Part shown: one piece after another, positions 35,778 through 44,470 of the stretch
Position numbering within the stretch: position 1 is the stretch's first letter
Layout: each line of letters begins with the position of its first letter
From: Hugenholtzia roseola DSM 9546
GTDB lineage: Bacteria > Bacteroidota > Bacteroidia > Cytophagales > Bernardetiaceae
Assembly: GCF_000422585.1 (NCBI RefSeq)
Contig: NZ_KE383878.1
Coordinates: 86,408-150,407 of the forward strand
Direction of reading: 5' to 3'
DNA length: 64,000 nucleotides
Translations under genes and position numbers: made by a program
The notes under the pieces: model-generated
The model's input: only the letters and a program-made list of their open reading frames with translations
Database searches by the model: none
Told to the model about the DNA's origin: nothing

Positions 35778-36128
35778 TTAAAATATCAGACCGCCTTCTC
35801 TTGCGCCTTCAGCGAGGGCTTTCACGTTGCCGTGATAGAGGTAGCCGTTACGGTCGAAAGTAACAGTATTGATGCCTTTGGCTAAGGCACGCTCGGCAAG
35901 CAGAGTGCCTACTTGCTTAGAGTTTTCGATGTTGCGCGTTCCCGCTTGTAGAGAAGCACTAACTAAGGTTACGCCTGCGTTGTCGTCTATCAGTTGGGCG
36001 TAAATCGCTTTATTGCTGCGAAAGACGCTAAGACGAGGACGCTCGGCAGTTCCGCTCACACGCTTGCGAATACCTTTTTTAATACGAGCGCGGCGTTTGA
36101 GTTTAAGCGCGATGGTAGTAGCTGACAT
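35778..36128 (-). CDS. rplR: 50S ribosomal protein L18
   Basis: The 116-residue protein binds 5S rRNA. It has '[20 protein letters not shown]', '[17 protein letters not shown]' and the C-terminal '[20 protein letters not shown]', all conserved in L18. It lies 23 nt upstream of rpsE. Confidence 0.98.
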   Translation of the reverse strand: MSATTIALKLKRRARIKKGIRKRVSGTAERPRLSVFRSNKAIYAQLIDDNAGVTLVSASLQAGTRNIENSKQVGTLLAERALAKGINTVTFDRNGYLYHGNVKALAEGAREGGLIF

Positions 36129-36178
36129 AGTTCGTGTCTATTTTATGTCTGTTTTGTATCCAGCCAGTGGTGAAGAAA

Positions 36179-36736
36179 TTATTTTTTCTTGCCGCCTGCT
36201 TTACCAGCCTTACGACGAATGTTCTCCCCTACAAATTTCACACCCTTACCTTGGTAAGGCTCTACTTTGCGTAGCGAGCGAATCTTGGCAGCGATGTGTC
36301 CGATAAGTTGCTTATCATTACTTTCCAAAGTAACGATAGGATTCTTACCCTTGACCATCTCGGCAGCGACTTTCACCTCGTTGGGGATTTGGAAAAAGAT
36401 AGCGTGCGAATAACCTAAGTTTAACTCCAACACTTGTCCGTTGGTGGCAGCTTTATAACCTACCCCTACCAACTCTAATTGGAGTTTGTAACCTTCGGTA
36501 ACGCCTTTGACCATATTTTGTACTAAGGAACGGTAAAGCCCATGCAAAGCACGTGCGTCTTTAGATTCGGCATGACGCTCGAAGACCACTTCGCCGTCTT
36601 GCATAGAAGCAGATACGTCTTTGTGAAGGGTCTGCTTCAATTCGCCCTTAGGTCCCTTGACGGTCAAGACATCTTTGTCAATGGTTACACTTACACCGTT
36701 TGGAATACTAATCGGTTTTTTACCTATACGTGACAT
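36179..36736 (-). CDS. rplF: 50S ribosomal protein L6
   Basis: The 185-residue protein starts 'MSRIGKKPISIPNGVSVTID' and has two L6 repeats, the second with 'LNLGYSHAIFFQIP' and 'IRSLRKVEPYQGKGVKFVGE'. It is positioned between rpsH and rplR as expected; the gap to rpsH is 114 bp. Confidence 0.98.
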   Translation of the reverse strand: MSRIGKKPISIPNGVSVTIDKDVLTVKGPKGELKQTLHKDVSASMQDGEVVFERHAESKDARALHGLYRSLVQNMVKGVTEGYKLQLELVGVGYKAATNGQVLELNLGYSHAIFFQIPNEVKVAAEMVKGKNPIVTLESNDKQLIGHIAAKIRSLRKVEPYQGKGVKFVGENIRRKAGKAGGKKK

Positions 36737-36850
36737 CGGGTCTGTTTTTTGAAGGTCAGTGTAAAATTTCGGCGGGAAATTGTGTTTCTAAGGGGCTATT
36801 CGCTCCCTAAAAAGTCATCTCTGAATAGCAAACCGCCGAAGAAGCTAAGA

Positions 36851-37252
36851 TTAGTAAATGTAGCAAAGCACCTCGCCGCCGATGTTATCTCTACGAGCCT
36901 CTTTGTCAGTCATCAAGCCACGCGAAGTGGAGATAACCGCAATGCCGAGTCCGTTCATAACGCGCGGAAGTTCGCTTGCTTTACGATACTGGCGCAACCC
37001 TGGACGGCTCACTCGCTCTAAGGCAGAGATAGCCGCTTGTTTGGTTACAGGATTGTACTTCAAGGCAATTTTGATAGTGCCGCCGATGCTGGCAGCTTGG
37101 TCAAATTTATAGCCTTGGATATAGCCTTTATCGTATAAAATCTTGGTGATTTCTTTCTTCAATTTAGAAGAAGGAATCTCAACAATGCGATGGTTGGCTC
37201 TGATGGCATTTCTGATGCGAGTCAGATAGTCTGCAATTGGATCCGTTGTCAT
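36851..37252 (-). CDS. rpsH: 30S ribosomal protein S8
   Basis: The 133-residue protein has 'DPIADYLTRIRNAIRANHR', 'RVSRPGLRQYRKASELPRV' and the C-terminal 'GIAVISTSRGLMTDKEARR', the typical S8 pattern. In E. coli S8 represses the spc operon by binding message near rplE; no such site was looked for in detail here. Confidence 0.98.
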   Translation of the reverse strand: MTTDPIADYLTRIRNAIRANHRIVEIPSSKLKKEITKILYDKGYIQGYKFDQAASIGGTIKIALKYNPVTKQAAISALERVSRPGLRQYRKASELPRVMNGLGIAVISTSRGLMTDKEARRDNIGGEVLCYIY

Positions 37253-37393
37253 TCCCTCAAGAATTTATTTCCTTCGTATTCGGATTTGAAATAAGAAGAC
37301 GACACAGGGCAATCAAATCGTTCCGATTGTGCCGTCGGTAAGTTTGGACGGTAAGTTTAAGGACAGAGAAGGCGTGATAGGCAAATGTATTGC

Positions 37394-37681
37394 TTACCAG
37401 CTTGCTTTCGTTACGCCCGGAATCTTACCCGCAGAGGCTAATTCACGAAACGTAACCCGTGAAATGCCAAATTTGCGCATATAGCCACGTGGTCTGCCTG
37501 TGAGTTTGCAGCGGTTGCGGAGGCGCACTTTAGAGCCGTTGCGTGGCAATTTGTCTAAGAGTGCTTGCGCTTCTATGTCCCCGTCTTTGACGCGCTTTTT
37601 CAAGTCGGCGCGTTTTTCAGCTTGTAGGGCTACAAGTTTCTCGCGTTTGCGTTCGCGTGCGATAATGGAAAGTCTTGCCAT
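37394..37681 (-). CDS. rpsN: 30S ribosomal protein S14
   Basis: The 95-residue protein is the longer, zinc-free S14 form: '[20 protein letters not shown]' and '[20 protein letters not shown]' are present but the CxxC pairs of the zinc form are missing (one Cys remains). The zinc-free form with the zinc-free L36 points to low zinc dependence of this ribosome. Confidence 0.97.
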   Translation of the reverse strand: MARLSIIARERKREKLVALQAEKRADLKKRVKDGDIEAQALLDKLPRNGSKVRLRNRCKLTGRPRGYMRKFGISRVTFRELASAGKIPGVTKASW

Positions 37682-37710
37682 AATTGCTACTTAGGGTTAA
37701 AGTGAGTGGC

Positions 37711-38256
37711 TTAACTACGGAAGGGGAGTCCTAAGCCTTTGAGAAGTGCCATGCCCTCTTCGTCGGTAGCCGCGTTGGTTACAAAGGTGATATCCATACC
37801 TGAAATTTGCTTTACCTTATCGATAGAGATTTCGGGGAAGATAATCTGCTCCTTGATGCCAAGCGTGTAGTTGCCACGTCCGTCGAAGCCCTTGTCGCTA
37901 ATGCCGCGGAAGTCGCGGACGCGAGGCATAGATACGGTAGTGAGACGGTCTAAGAACTCATACATGCGGTCGCCGCGCAAGGTTACGCGCACACCAATGG
38001 GCATGCCCTCGCGCAATTTGAAGTTCGCTACTGATTGCTTGGCGTAGGTAGGAACGGCACGCTGACCAGTGATGTTGGAAAGCTCTTCTACCGACACGTC
38101 GATGAGTTTCTTATCTGCAACGGCTTGTCCGATACCGCGATTGATGCAAATTTTCTCTAATTGAGGGACTTGCATCACCGTCTTGTATTGGAATTTTTCG
38201 CGCAAAGCAGGCACTACTTCGTTGTAGTATTTTTCCTTTAATCTGGGTCTTGCCAT
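37711..38256 (-). CDS. rplE: 50S ribosomal protein L5
   Basis: This 181-residue 5S-rRNA-binding protein carries '[14 protein letters not shown]', '[21 protein letters not shown]' (seen in two parts) and '[20 protein letters not shown]' near the C-terminus. It is 29 nt from rpsN and 18 nt from rplX. Confidence 0.98.
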   Translation of the reverse strand: MARPRLKEKYYNEVVPALREKFQYKTVMQVPQLEKICINRGIGQAVADKKLIDVSVEELSNITGQRAVPTYAKQSVANFKLREGMPIGVRVTLRGDRMYEFLDRLTTVSMPRVRDFRGISDKGFDGRGNYTLGIKEQIIFPEISIDKVKQISGMDITFVTNAATDEEGMALLKGLGLPFRS

Positions 38257-38274
38257 GACGATGATTTGGACGAA

Positions 38275-38625
38275 TTATTTAATAATTTCTCCGCTTTTCT
38301 TAGAATAACGAACGGTTTTGCCGCTTTCATCTTTCTTGCGTCCGATGCGGGTAGGCTCGCCACTTTTAGGGTCGAGGTGCATCAGGTTGCTCACATGAAT
38401 CGGCATCTCAATTTCAATAACGCCACCTTGTGGTTGTTCGGCAGTAGGCTTGATGTGTTTCTTTGCCATTTTCATACCGCTCACGATGGCACGCTGCTTT
38501 TCAGGAAAGACTTTCAAAATCTCGCCTTTCTTGCCTTTATCTGCGCCAGCGACTACGATAACCGTATCGCCAGTCTTGACGTGCAGTTTAGGGGTTTTTG
38601 CAGGTGTTTTGCTTGATGTCTTCAT
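38275..38625 (-). CDS. rplX: 50S ribosomal protein L24
   Basis: The 116-residue protein has the KOW motif '[20 protein letters not shown]' after a short N-terminal Lys/Thr-rich tail, and the C-terminal '[21 protein letters not shown]'. The ATG at 38625 is preferred to a TTG at 38637. L24 starts assembly of the large subunit. Confidence 0.97.
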   Translation of the reverse strand: MKTSSKTPAKTPKLHVKTGDTVIVVAGADKGKKGEILKVFPEKQRAIVSGMKMAKKHIKPTAEQPQGGVIEIEMPIHVSNLMHLDPKSGEPTRIGRKKDESGKTVRYSKKSGEIIK

Positions 38626-38649
38626 ACCTTTAAACAAGGTTAGGAGTGA

Positions 38650-39018
38650 TTAAAGAACTTCGGGTGCTAAGGATACGATTTTCATGAACTTCTTTTCACG
38701 AAGCTCACGTGCAACGGGACCGAAGATACGAGTGCCACGCGGTTCGTCTTGCGCATTGAGCAATACGGCGGCGTTCTCTTCAAAACGGATATAAGAACCG
38801 TCTTTGCGGCGGATAGCCGATTTGGTGCGTACCACGACGGCTTTTGAAACTGCGCCCTTCTTGACGTTGCCAGAAGGAACGGCAGATTTGACTGCCACAA
38901 CGATTTTATCGCCTACGCTGGCATAACGCTTGCCTGTACCGCCTAATACGCGAATACATAACACTTCTTTGGCACCACTGTTATCGGCTACTGCCAGTCT
39001 GCTTTCTTGTTGTATCAT
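38650..39018 (-). CDS. rplN: 50S ribosomal protein L14
   Basis: The 122-residue protein begins '[20 protein letters not shown]' and has '[20 protein letters not shown]' and '[20 protein letters not shown]', a near-perfect L14 pattern. It lies between rpsQ and rplX. Confidence 0.98.
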   Translation of the reverse strand: MIQQESRLAVADNSGAKEVLCIRVLGGTGKRYASVGDKIVVAVKSAVPSGNVKKGAVSKAVVVRTKSAIRRKDGSYIRFEENAAVLLNAQDEPRGTRIFGPVARELREKKFMKIVSLAPEVL

Positions 39019-39113
39019 CGCTCTTAATGAGTTAAGGAATAAGATGATGCGCTTATTAATAAACTCGCCTGCCGAAGGGCAGTGGAGTAGGGGAGGTCAA
39101 GAGCGGCGAAGGG

Positions 39114-39383
39114 TTACTTAGCGCGTTCTATCACTTCGGCGAGTCGCCAGCACTTATTTTTGCTAAGTGGGCGCGTTTCTATGATGCGTACTCGGTCGCC
39201 TATCTGACAAGTTTGCTCCTCGTCGTGCGCCATAAATTTAGAGGTACGCTTTACAAATTTCCCGTAAAGGGGGTGCTTCATACGACGCTCTACGGCTACA
39301 ACAATGGTTTTATCCATCTTATTGCTCGTTACGATGCCGATGCGCTCTTTGCGTTGCTTTCTCTCTATTTGGGTAGATTCCAT
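39114..39383 (-). CDS. rpsQ: 30S ribosomal protein S17
   Basis: The 89-residue OB-fold protein has '[20 protein letters not shown]', '[20 protein letters not shown]' and '[20 protein letters not shown]', matching S17. It is in the usual position between rpmC and rplN. Confidence 0.98.
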   Translation of the reverse strand: MESTQIERKQRKERIGIVTSNKMDKTIVVAVERRMKHPLYGKFVKRTSKFMAHDEEQTCQIGDRVRIIETRPLSKNKCWRLAEVIERAK

Positions 39384-39461
39384 AGATAATTGGGCGTTTG
39401 CAAGTTAGGAATTTGGAAATAAAGCAGCTGATAAGCATGGCTTCTTCTAAACAAAAGCGGC

Positions 39462-39650
39462 TTATTTTGTGCGAGCTTGCAGATGCGTTTTGAGGCGTGC
39501 TATCGTGCGGCGCGTATGTCGCAAGGAAATCGGATTTTCTAACGGAGCTACTGCATGGCTGAAAGAGAGCTTCTGCAATTTGGCTTCCAATTCCTTGATT
39601 TGTGCGTGAATGTCCTCGGTAGAGAGCGCACGAATGTCTTGATTTTTCAT
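39462..39650 (-). CDS. rpmC: 50S ribosomal protein L29
   Basis: The 62-residue helical protein, 'MKNQDIRALSTEDIHAQIKE' followed by 'NPISLRHTRRTIARLKTHL', fits L29 throughout. It lies 38 nt after rplP. Confidence 0.97.
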   Translation of the reverse strand: MKNQDIRALSTEDIHAQIKELEAKLQKLSFSHAVAPLENPISLRHTRRTIARLKTHLQARTK

Positions 39651-39688
39651 ATCTTTTCAGATAATAAGTTTGGTAAAATAAGACCCTA

Positions 39689-40120
39689 CTACTGACCAGC
39701 TTCGTAATCTAAACGTACCACAAATTTAGTCAGGATAGGTAGCTTTTGAGAAGCCAAACGCAAGGCTTCACGTGCAAGGGCTTCATCAACCCCTGATACC
39801 TCGAATACTACCGTACCCGCTTTGATAGGTGCTACCCAGTATTCAGGCGAACCTTTACCTTTACCCATACGTACCTCAGCAGGCTTCTTCGTAACGGGCT
39901 TATCGGGGAAGATACGAATCCAGACCTGACCTTGACGTTTCATCGCGCGTGTAACAGCGATACGGGCAGACTCGATTTGGCGAGAGGTAATCCAGCCCGG
40001 TTCTAAGGCTTTGATAGCAAAGTCGCCAAAATTAACGGTATGACCGCGTTGGGCGACCCCTCTGGTACGCGATACCTCCTTATGGCGTTTGCGGAATTTG
40101 GTGCGCTTTGGCTGTAACAT
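39689..40120 (-). CDS. rplP: 50S ribosomal protein L16
   Basis: The 143-residue protein starts '[20 protein letters not shown]' and has '[13 protein letters not shown]'-type '[20 protein letters not shown]', then '[19 protein letters not shown]', all typical of L16. It is the first gene of the block here. In most bacteria rpsC would come directly before it; instead there is a 686-bp non-coding region with a promoter. Confidence 0.97.
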   Translation of the reverse strand: MLQPKRTKFRKRHKEVSRTRGVAQRGHTVNFGDFAIKALEPGWITSRQIESARIAVTRAMKRQGQVWIRIFPDKPVTKKPAEVRMGKGKGSPEYWVAPIKAGTVVFEVSGVDEALAREALRLASQKLPILTKFVVRLDYEAGQ

Positions 40121-40486
40121 AACTTCTTGCTATTGAGTTGCGGATACAATGGCTTTACCCTACGTGATACTTGCGTGCCTTTGGGTTGCTAACCCTATAA
40201 AAGCGGCGGTCTGACTGCAAAACGGGGAAAGGTGCGTGTGTGGTGCAAATAGCGCAACACCCATCAGGCTTTCCTTTTTCAAAAGTCAAACCCAAACGAA
40301 ATGTCCTCTCTTAAACTTCTTTACTGTATGCCTAAATAAAAATGTGAAGGAGTTTGCTTTGTAGTAGCCCTACTTCAATTCATAATCATTGATACAAAAT
40401 AGGCGTTTAAAGGCGGACTTTTGCGCGACTGCCTTGTTTTATCTTGATAGCAAACACAAGTAGCAGGCGTACATAGTATCCGTTAG
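40121..40486 (-). promoter_or_regulatory. long untranslated leader of the ribosomal block
   Basis: About 365 nt separate the predicted transcription start from the rplP ATG. No coding gene is visible on either strand. A small stem GGGTT-AGC-AACCC lies about 63 nt before rplP (40183-40195). Leaders of this size before ribosomal operons often carry autoregulatory binding sites; I could not fold it fully by eye. Confidence 0.5.
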
Positions 40487-40492
40487 GGACTG

Positions 40493-40523
40493 CAAAGGTA
40501 CAAACTATTTTCAACTTTCCAAA
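40493..40523 (-). promoter_or_regulatory. complete Bacteroidota-type promoter of the rplP block
   Basis: On the minus strand TTTG (40520-40523) and TACCTTTG (40493-40500) are exactly 19 bp apart, matching TTTG-N19-TAnnTTTG. The same -7 sequence is used by infA and by gmk in this window. Confidence 0.8.
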
Positions 40524-40806
40524 CCCGAAACGCTTTTTTTTCGCTTTTTTTCTGAAAATGAGGAACTTTTTTAAAATGACACGCGCCACTCCCAATCAGG
40601 TTACTTTCTAAAATTAGAACAAGACAATGCCTTTTGCCTACCGCTACCCAATATTTTTAGCACGCCTAACTGCCCAAAAGCCCTTTTCGCAAAGCCAAAC
40701 TACACTTTCATAAAATTTGAAAAGTGGGCGCATCTTTTAGACCCTATTTTTGCACCAACTTTGAAGGCTGCCCAATGGCACACCACTGCGATTATTTATT
40801 GCAGTT
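40524..40806. other. divergent intergenic region, upstream half
   Basis: This is AT-rich spacer between the rplP promoter and the YARHG gene. It holds one copy of a 45-bp repeat (40671-40715) and a candidate plus-strand -7 element, TATTTTTG, at 40745-40752. No gene is seen. Confidence 0.6.
40671..40715 (+). repeat. 45-bp upstream repeat, copy 1
   Basis: It begins TGCCCAAAAGCCCTTTTC, and aligns without gaps to a second copy at 41943-41987; the first 18 bases and the end TTTCATAAAA are the same in both. Each copy lies about 90-170 bp upstream of a gene for a small exported protein and is followed by a TAnnTTTG element, so it may be a shared control site. Confidence 0.65.
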
Positions 40807-40839
40807 ATGACAATCATTCACTACTTTTCAATTTTTAAA

Positions 40840-41529
40840 ATGACACAAATACAAAAATTCTTATTACTGCCCTTTCTTTTTTGGGTAGGTGTAGCAGGCA
40901 CACTTATCGCGCAAAGGTCGGTTTCAGGTTTTAGCATTACTTTCACCTATGGCTCTGGTATCGAAAACTACAGTTTCTGTCCCGAAGGACGCTTAGTCCA
41001 TGAATCAATGGGAATGTATCGTTTTGGCTTTTGGGAGCAGCGCGGCGGAGATGTTTTTTATACCTTCAACGCCACTTTCGTACCAACAGGCTTTGGAAAA
41101 CGCGACAACATGGGCGGCGCAAATCTGCCTGACTGGGCATATTACGAGCATCACTACTACGAATTTAGGTCTGAAATAGAACGCCTTTCCTTTAATGCAG
41201 ACGAATTGGCACAAGGCGAATGGGAAACACTCGATGCCAACACAAAGCGCATCTATTGTGGAAAGGGCGATTTTAGTTATATCGGCGACTACCCACAAGC
41301 CTCTTTGGTGCCGCTTTCGGAAGGCGATATGATACGTCTGACAAAGAGCCAACTTAAAATCATGAGAAATGAAATCTATGCGCGTTATGGCTACATTTTC
41401 AAGACCGAAGCCATGAAAAACCACTTTGCAAACAAGGCTTGGTATCAACCTACGAAAAGCAATGTAGATAACTTGCTCACGCCTTTGGAGCAGGCAAATA
41501 TCGCGCTGATACAAAAGTACGAAAAATAG
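40840..41529 (+). CDS. exported YARHG-domain protein
   Basis: About 229 residues from the ATG at 40840, which gives a clean signal peptide ('MTQIQKFLLLPFLFWVGVAG', cut near 'LIAQ'); an in-frame ATG at 40807 would add 11 residues. The middle part (about 25-165) is not recognised. The C-terminal part (about 165-225) is a YARHG domain: 'LKIMRNEIYARYGYIFKTEA' and 'KAWYQPTKSNVDNLLTPLEQ'. YARHG domains are extracellular and thought to bind the cell wall or peptides. It is the first of a series of exported-protein genes. Confidence 0.8.
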   Translation: MTQIQKFLLLPFLFWVGVAGTLIAQRSVSGFSITFTYGSGIENYSFCPEGRLVHESMGMYRFGFWEQRGGDVFYTFNATFVPTGFGKRDNMGGANLPDWAYYEHHYYEFRSEIERLSFNADELAQGEWETLDANTKRIYCGKGDFSYIGDYPQASLVPLSEGDMIRLTKSQLKIMRNEIYARYGYIFKTEAMKNHFANKAWYQPTKSNVDNLLTPLEQANIALIQKYEK

Positions 41530-41606
41530 CAACAAAATAATTTTTTATTTTACAATTAATTCACTTATCAAACTCTTATTTATCCACCTTTTCCTTTTTA
41601 TTTTCT

Positions 41607-41828
41607 ATGATTCAACAAGGAAGCAAAAGCCCTGAAGTATTGCAGTGGCAAAAGTTTTTGGTGCAGATTGGCAATAACATTGCCGTAGATGGCATCTTTG
41701 GTGCAGGTACGCGTCAGGCTACCATGAACTTCCAAAAATCGGTAGGCTTAACCGCCGACGGCATTGTGGGCAAAAATACCTATACTGCCGCCCGACAAAA
41801 GGGCTATGCAGGCGATTACAACGCCTAA
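41607..41828 (+). CDS. small peptidoglycan-binding domain protein
   Basis: The 73-residue protein is almost wholly one PG_binding_1 domain: 'GSKSPEVLQWQKFL', 'IAVDGIFGAGTRQATMNFQK' and 'LTADGIVGKNTY'. It has no signal peptide and no attached enzyme, unlike most proteins with this domain, so it may be cytoplasmic or released by other means, or the reading frame may be a fragment of a larger gene. A terminator follows 48 nt later. Confidence 0.85.
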   Translation: MIQQGSKSPEVLQWQKFLVQIGNNIAVDGIFGAGTRQATMNFQKSVGLTADGIVGKNTYTAARQKGYAGDYNA

Positions 41829-41875
41829 GCCTATCCCTGTGCTTACTCTCATTTTTTACTTTTCCTACTTTTTAG

Positions 41876-41907
41876 AAAACGATACAGCAAAACTGTATCG
41901 TTTTTTT
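41876..41907 (+). terminator. rho-independent terminator
   Basis: AAAACGATACAG and CTGTATCGTTTT form a perfect stem with a 5-nt loop and are followed by a run of T. It ends the transcript of the peptidoglycan-binding gene. Confidence 0.92.
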
Positions 41908-41942
41908 CATCTCATTTTATCACCTAAGCAGAGGCGAAAATT

Positions 41943-41987
41943 TGCCCAAAAGCCCTTTTCACAAAGTCATACCGCTATTTCATAAAA
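41943..41987 (+). repeat. 45-bp upstream repeat, copy 2
   Basis: Second copy of the element at 40671-40715 and about 100 bp before the exported-protein gene at 42086. A -7-like TAACTTTG (42017-42024) follows. Confidence 0.65.
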
Positions 41988-42016
41988 AACACAAAAAAAA
42001 ATAGTCCTACTCCTAC

Positions 42017-42024
42017 TAACTTTG
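42017..42024 (+). promoter_or_regulatory. candidate -7 element
   Basis: TAACTTTG fits TAnnTTTG, 62 bp before the ATG at 42086. No well-spaced -33 TTTG is present. Confidence 0.45.
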
Positions 42025-42085
42025 CAAGCATATCAAAAAGTTCATTCTCTTTGGTTTTCGCTTTTCACGTCAAAAACGCAATTTT

Positions 42086-42580
42086 ATGCAAAAACAACCT
42101 TTTTTCACATTCGCCTTCGCCTTTTTCCTACTCTTTTTGGGGTTGCCCAAAAACGCCACAGCGCAGGATACGGAAAAGTTTTGTCATAAAATAGGCAACT
42201 ATTGTTTCAACTACACCCCAAGCCTGCTAACGGCTACCTATGGGGATATGGACATCGCTTATTTCAAAGATAGCGCAGGCGAAACTATCCTAACCACTTG
42301 GTTAGACGAAGAATCAGAAGATTATGGCACGATGGAAAATGCCTTTCAAAATGCCGTTTCGGAAATAGAAAACTTAGGTACAGAAGGCGATAGATTTATA
42401 GATGAGGACGGAAAAGTTTATATCGTCGACGGGGTAGTAGAAAATACGCACTACCGTATGCGCATGGTGGTCAGAAAAGGCGGCAAGCAATATATCGTTT
42501 TCGACCTCTATTGCAAAATAGAAGACCGCAAGACCTACCAAGACGAGTTTTCGCGCCTGATGAGCAGTTTTAAAATCTAA
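42086..42580 (+). CDS. small exported protein of unknown function
   Basis: The 164-residue protein has a signal peptide ('MQKQPFFTFAFAFFLLFLGL', cut near 'ATAQD'). The mature part begins with two close Cys ('FCHKIGNYCFNY'), likely a disulfide, and has alternating beta-like segments ('RMRMVVRKGGKQYIVFDLYC'). I do not recognise a family. It lies 63 nt before the next lipoprotein gene, so the two may be co-transcribed. Confidence 0.75.
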   Translation: MQKQPFFTFAFAFFLLFLGLPKNATAQDTEKFCHKIGNYCFNYTPSLLTATYGDMDIAYFKDSAGETILTTWLDEESEDYGTMENAFQNAVSEIENLGTEGDRFIDEDGKVYIVDGVVENTHYRMRMVVRKGGKQYIVFDLYCKIEDRKTYQDEFSRLMSSFKI

Positions 42581-42643
42581 ATGCAAACCCTTGCGCTTGC
42601 TCTGATTTTCTTTTTTCTTTTTTTCAATTCAAATCTTTCTATC

Positions 42644-43171
42644 ATGTATTTCCTATTCAAAAAAAATGCCCTTGTGCTTTCCTTTCTAATGCTTAGTCTA
42701 ATTTTGGGATTGAGCAGCTGCACAGCCAAAGTAGAAAGCACAACGGACGAGGCGCAATCAAAGGCTTTGCAAGTGGATAGCACAGAGGCACAAGCCGCCA
42801 ACGGTGAAACTGCCGAAGAAGTCGTCGAAGAGCCTTATGACGATGATGCACCGCGAATAGACGAAGACCAACTCAAACTATTGCAGGGAGCTTGGGAAAC
42901 AGGCGACCCCGACGCACCCGAAGATTCTGAAAACGGCTGGTATGGCTTCACCATCAGCGGCACTGAATGGAACGACCGCGCCTATGCCGAAAGCGAAATG
43001 GGTCCTGCCCAAATTTCATTTGCAGGCGACATGCTCCTCTGCACGCATAGCGTTTATGGGGTGCAAAAACGCCGCATTATCAAATTGACAAAAGACGAAT
43101 TTATTTTCCAAATTGTCAATGAAGATGGCAGCACTTATCCGCAAACCGTTTGTAGAAGACAAAAAAATTAG
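42644..43171 (+). CDS. lipoprotein of unknown function
   Basis: About 175 residues from the ATG at 42644. A lipoprotein signal ends in the lipobox 'LGLSSC', so the Cys would be acylated and the protein anchored in the outer membrane. An acidic, Ala/Glu-rich linker (about 30-65) leads to a C-terminal domain with 'LKLLQGAWETGDPDAP', a start typical of lipocalin-like domains that bind small hydrophobic ligands, though the match is only to the motif. Confidence 0.72.
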   Translation: MYFLFKKNALVLSFLMLSLILGLSSCTAKVESTTDEAQSKALQVDSTEAQAANGETAEEVVEEPYDDDAPRIDEDQLKLLQGAWETGDPDAPEDSENGWYGFTISGTEWNDRAYAESEMGPAQISFAGDMLLCTHSVYGVQKRRIIKLTKDEFIFQIVNEDGSTYPQTVCRRQKN

Positions 43172-43259
43172 CACTTCAACACAGGGGCTTCCAAACATTA
43201 CTGCTTTTTATTACTTTTTGTGGTTTTGATTTTCAAATCTTTTTCTCCTTTTATATTAT

Positions 43260-43913
43260 ATGAAAAAAATGTCTTTGGCAGGTATCGCCCTGCTCGCCTC
43301 AATGAGCTTACAAGCCTGCGGAAATCAATCCGAAGCAACAACGGCTACCGCAGATACCGCCCAAGTGATGGCAAATGTCGAAGCAATAACGACGGCAGAA
43401 ACCACAAAAAGCCCTTTCCAAGAGAGTTTAGAAAAGGCAGGCGTAAAAACCTACAACTCTTTTGAGGAACTTATCAAAGGAAGCACCCAACTCTATGCCA
43501 CACTAAACCAAGGCACAGACTCTCAAAATCCTTCTTATAACTTAGTGGCGCAAGTACCCACTTCTGCACCCGAATTTGAAGTATTAGGTAATTTCTTTGC
43601 CAACCAAGCCAATCAGTCTTATGAAATTTATGGCTTGTATGCCGAAAACAACGTCATTTTTGTAGTAGGCTCTTATGCAGGCATGATGAGCAGCGGCTTA
43701 ACCTTAGTAGCCCTTTCTGCCGAAGGGCGCGGTCTGGACGAACAAACACTTATCAATATTGCCCCACATGGCAGCATAAGTTTAGACCAAATCGAGGGCG
43801 AAGTTATGACCATCACTACCGAAATTATCGATGTCGAGGGCAAAGAAGAGGCACAAAGCGAAACCCAAAAGCGTAAGTTTAGTTTTGAGCAACGACGTTT
43901 TGTCAAGCAGTAA
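43260..43913 (+). CDS. lipoprotein of unknown function
   Basis: The 217-residue protein has a lipobox 'MSLQACGNQ' after a short signal ('MKKMSLAGIALLASMSLQAC'). A Thr/Ala-rich linker (about 25-55) is followed by an unrecognised globular part containing 'VVGSYAGMMSSGLTLVALSA'. No enzyme motif is seen. The gene stands alone between intergenic spacers. Confidence 0.7.
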   Translation: MKKMSLAGIALLASMSLQACGNQSEATTATADTAQVMANVEAITTAETTKSPFQESLEKAGVKTYNSFEELIKGSTQLYATLNQGTDSQNPSYNLVAQVPTSAPEFEVLGNFFANQANQSYEIYGLYAENNVIFVVGSYAGMMSSGLTLVALSAEGRGLDEQTLINIAPHGSISLDQIEGEVMTITTEIIDVEGKEEAQSETQKRKFSFEQRRFVKQ

Positions 43914-43924
43914 TTTCTATCAAG

Positions 43925-43988
43925 AGCGTTTATGGATAATTTGTAAAAAGTGCTAAATACAACACTACAAAACCTATTCATAAACGCT
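43925..43988. repeat. long-loop inverted repeat
   Basis: AGCGTTTATG (43925-43934) and CATAAACGCT (43979-43988) are exact 10-bp complements separated by 44 nt. They lie just after the lipoprotein gene. There is no T-run, so a terminator is unlikely; it could be a pair of protein-binding sites. Confidence 0.55.
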
Positions 43989-44033
43989 ATTAGAGCCTAA
44001 CACTCACATTTTTCAACCCAAATTTCTTTTTAT

Positions 44034-44369
44034 ATGAAGTTTTCTTTTGTAAAATTCTGTACCCTTTTTTCTTTTGCCGCCTTGATAGGCGTAGGTAGCA
44101 CCGCCTTTGTTGGCACAAGCCCCAACAGCATTGCCCTTGTTGCACCCAAAGGCAAGATTTGTTTCAAAATTAAAAACGATACAGGCGCAAGCCAAACGCT
44201 ACACACAGGAAGCGGCACAAAGCCCATGAACAATCTGACCACCAACGAAATTTGTATAGAAGAAGGTGGCAAATTGTACTTAGCTGATAAAGGTAGAAAG
44301 GGCAAAGTTTTGTTAGAAGTAACAGCGAAGGTCGCCAATAAGACCTACAAACTTTCCGACCTCATGTAA
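44034..44369 (+). CDS. small exported protein of unknown function
   Basis: The 111-residue protein has a signal peptide ending near 'VGSTAFVG' and a mature part of about 85 residues with alternating polar/hydrophobic strands ('GKICFKIKNDTGASQTLHTG', then 'KVLLEVTAKVANKTYKLSDL'), suggesting a small beta sandwich. Two Cys ('KICFK', 'NEICIE') could form a disulfide. No family recognised. Confidence 0.72.
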   Translation: MKFSFVKFCTLFSFAALIGVGSTAFVGTSPNSIALVAPKGKICFKIKNDTGASQTLHTGSGTKPMNNLTTNEICIEEGGKLYLADKGRKGKVLLEVTAKVANKTYKLSDLM

Positions 44370-44470
44370 GCCCAGAGGCAGATAAAGTATAAGTTTGCTA
44401 ACTTTGCCCTTATTTGAGATTTTGCTCGAATAACGGCAAAGTTTATCCCCTCACCCAATCTTCTTTTGAT

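Noticed and set aside
40407-40595. 62-codon minus-strand frame before rplP
   Set aside because: It overlaps the complete promoter at 40493-40523 and has no family resemblance.
40121-40806. tRNA or known small RNA in the non-coding region before rplP
   Set aside because: No cloverleaf with a T-loop GTTC motif was found on either strand.
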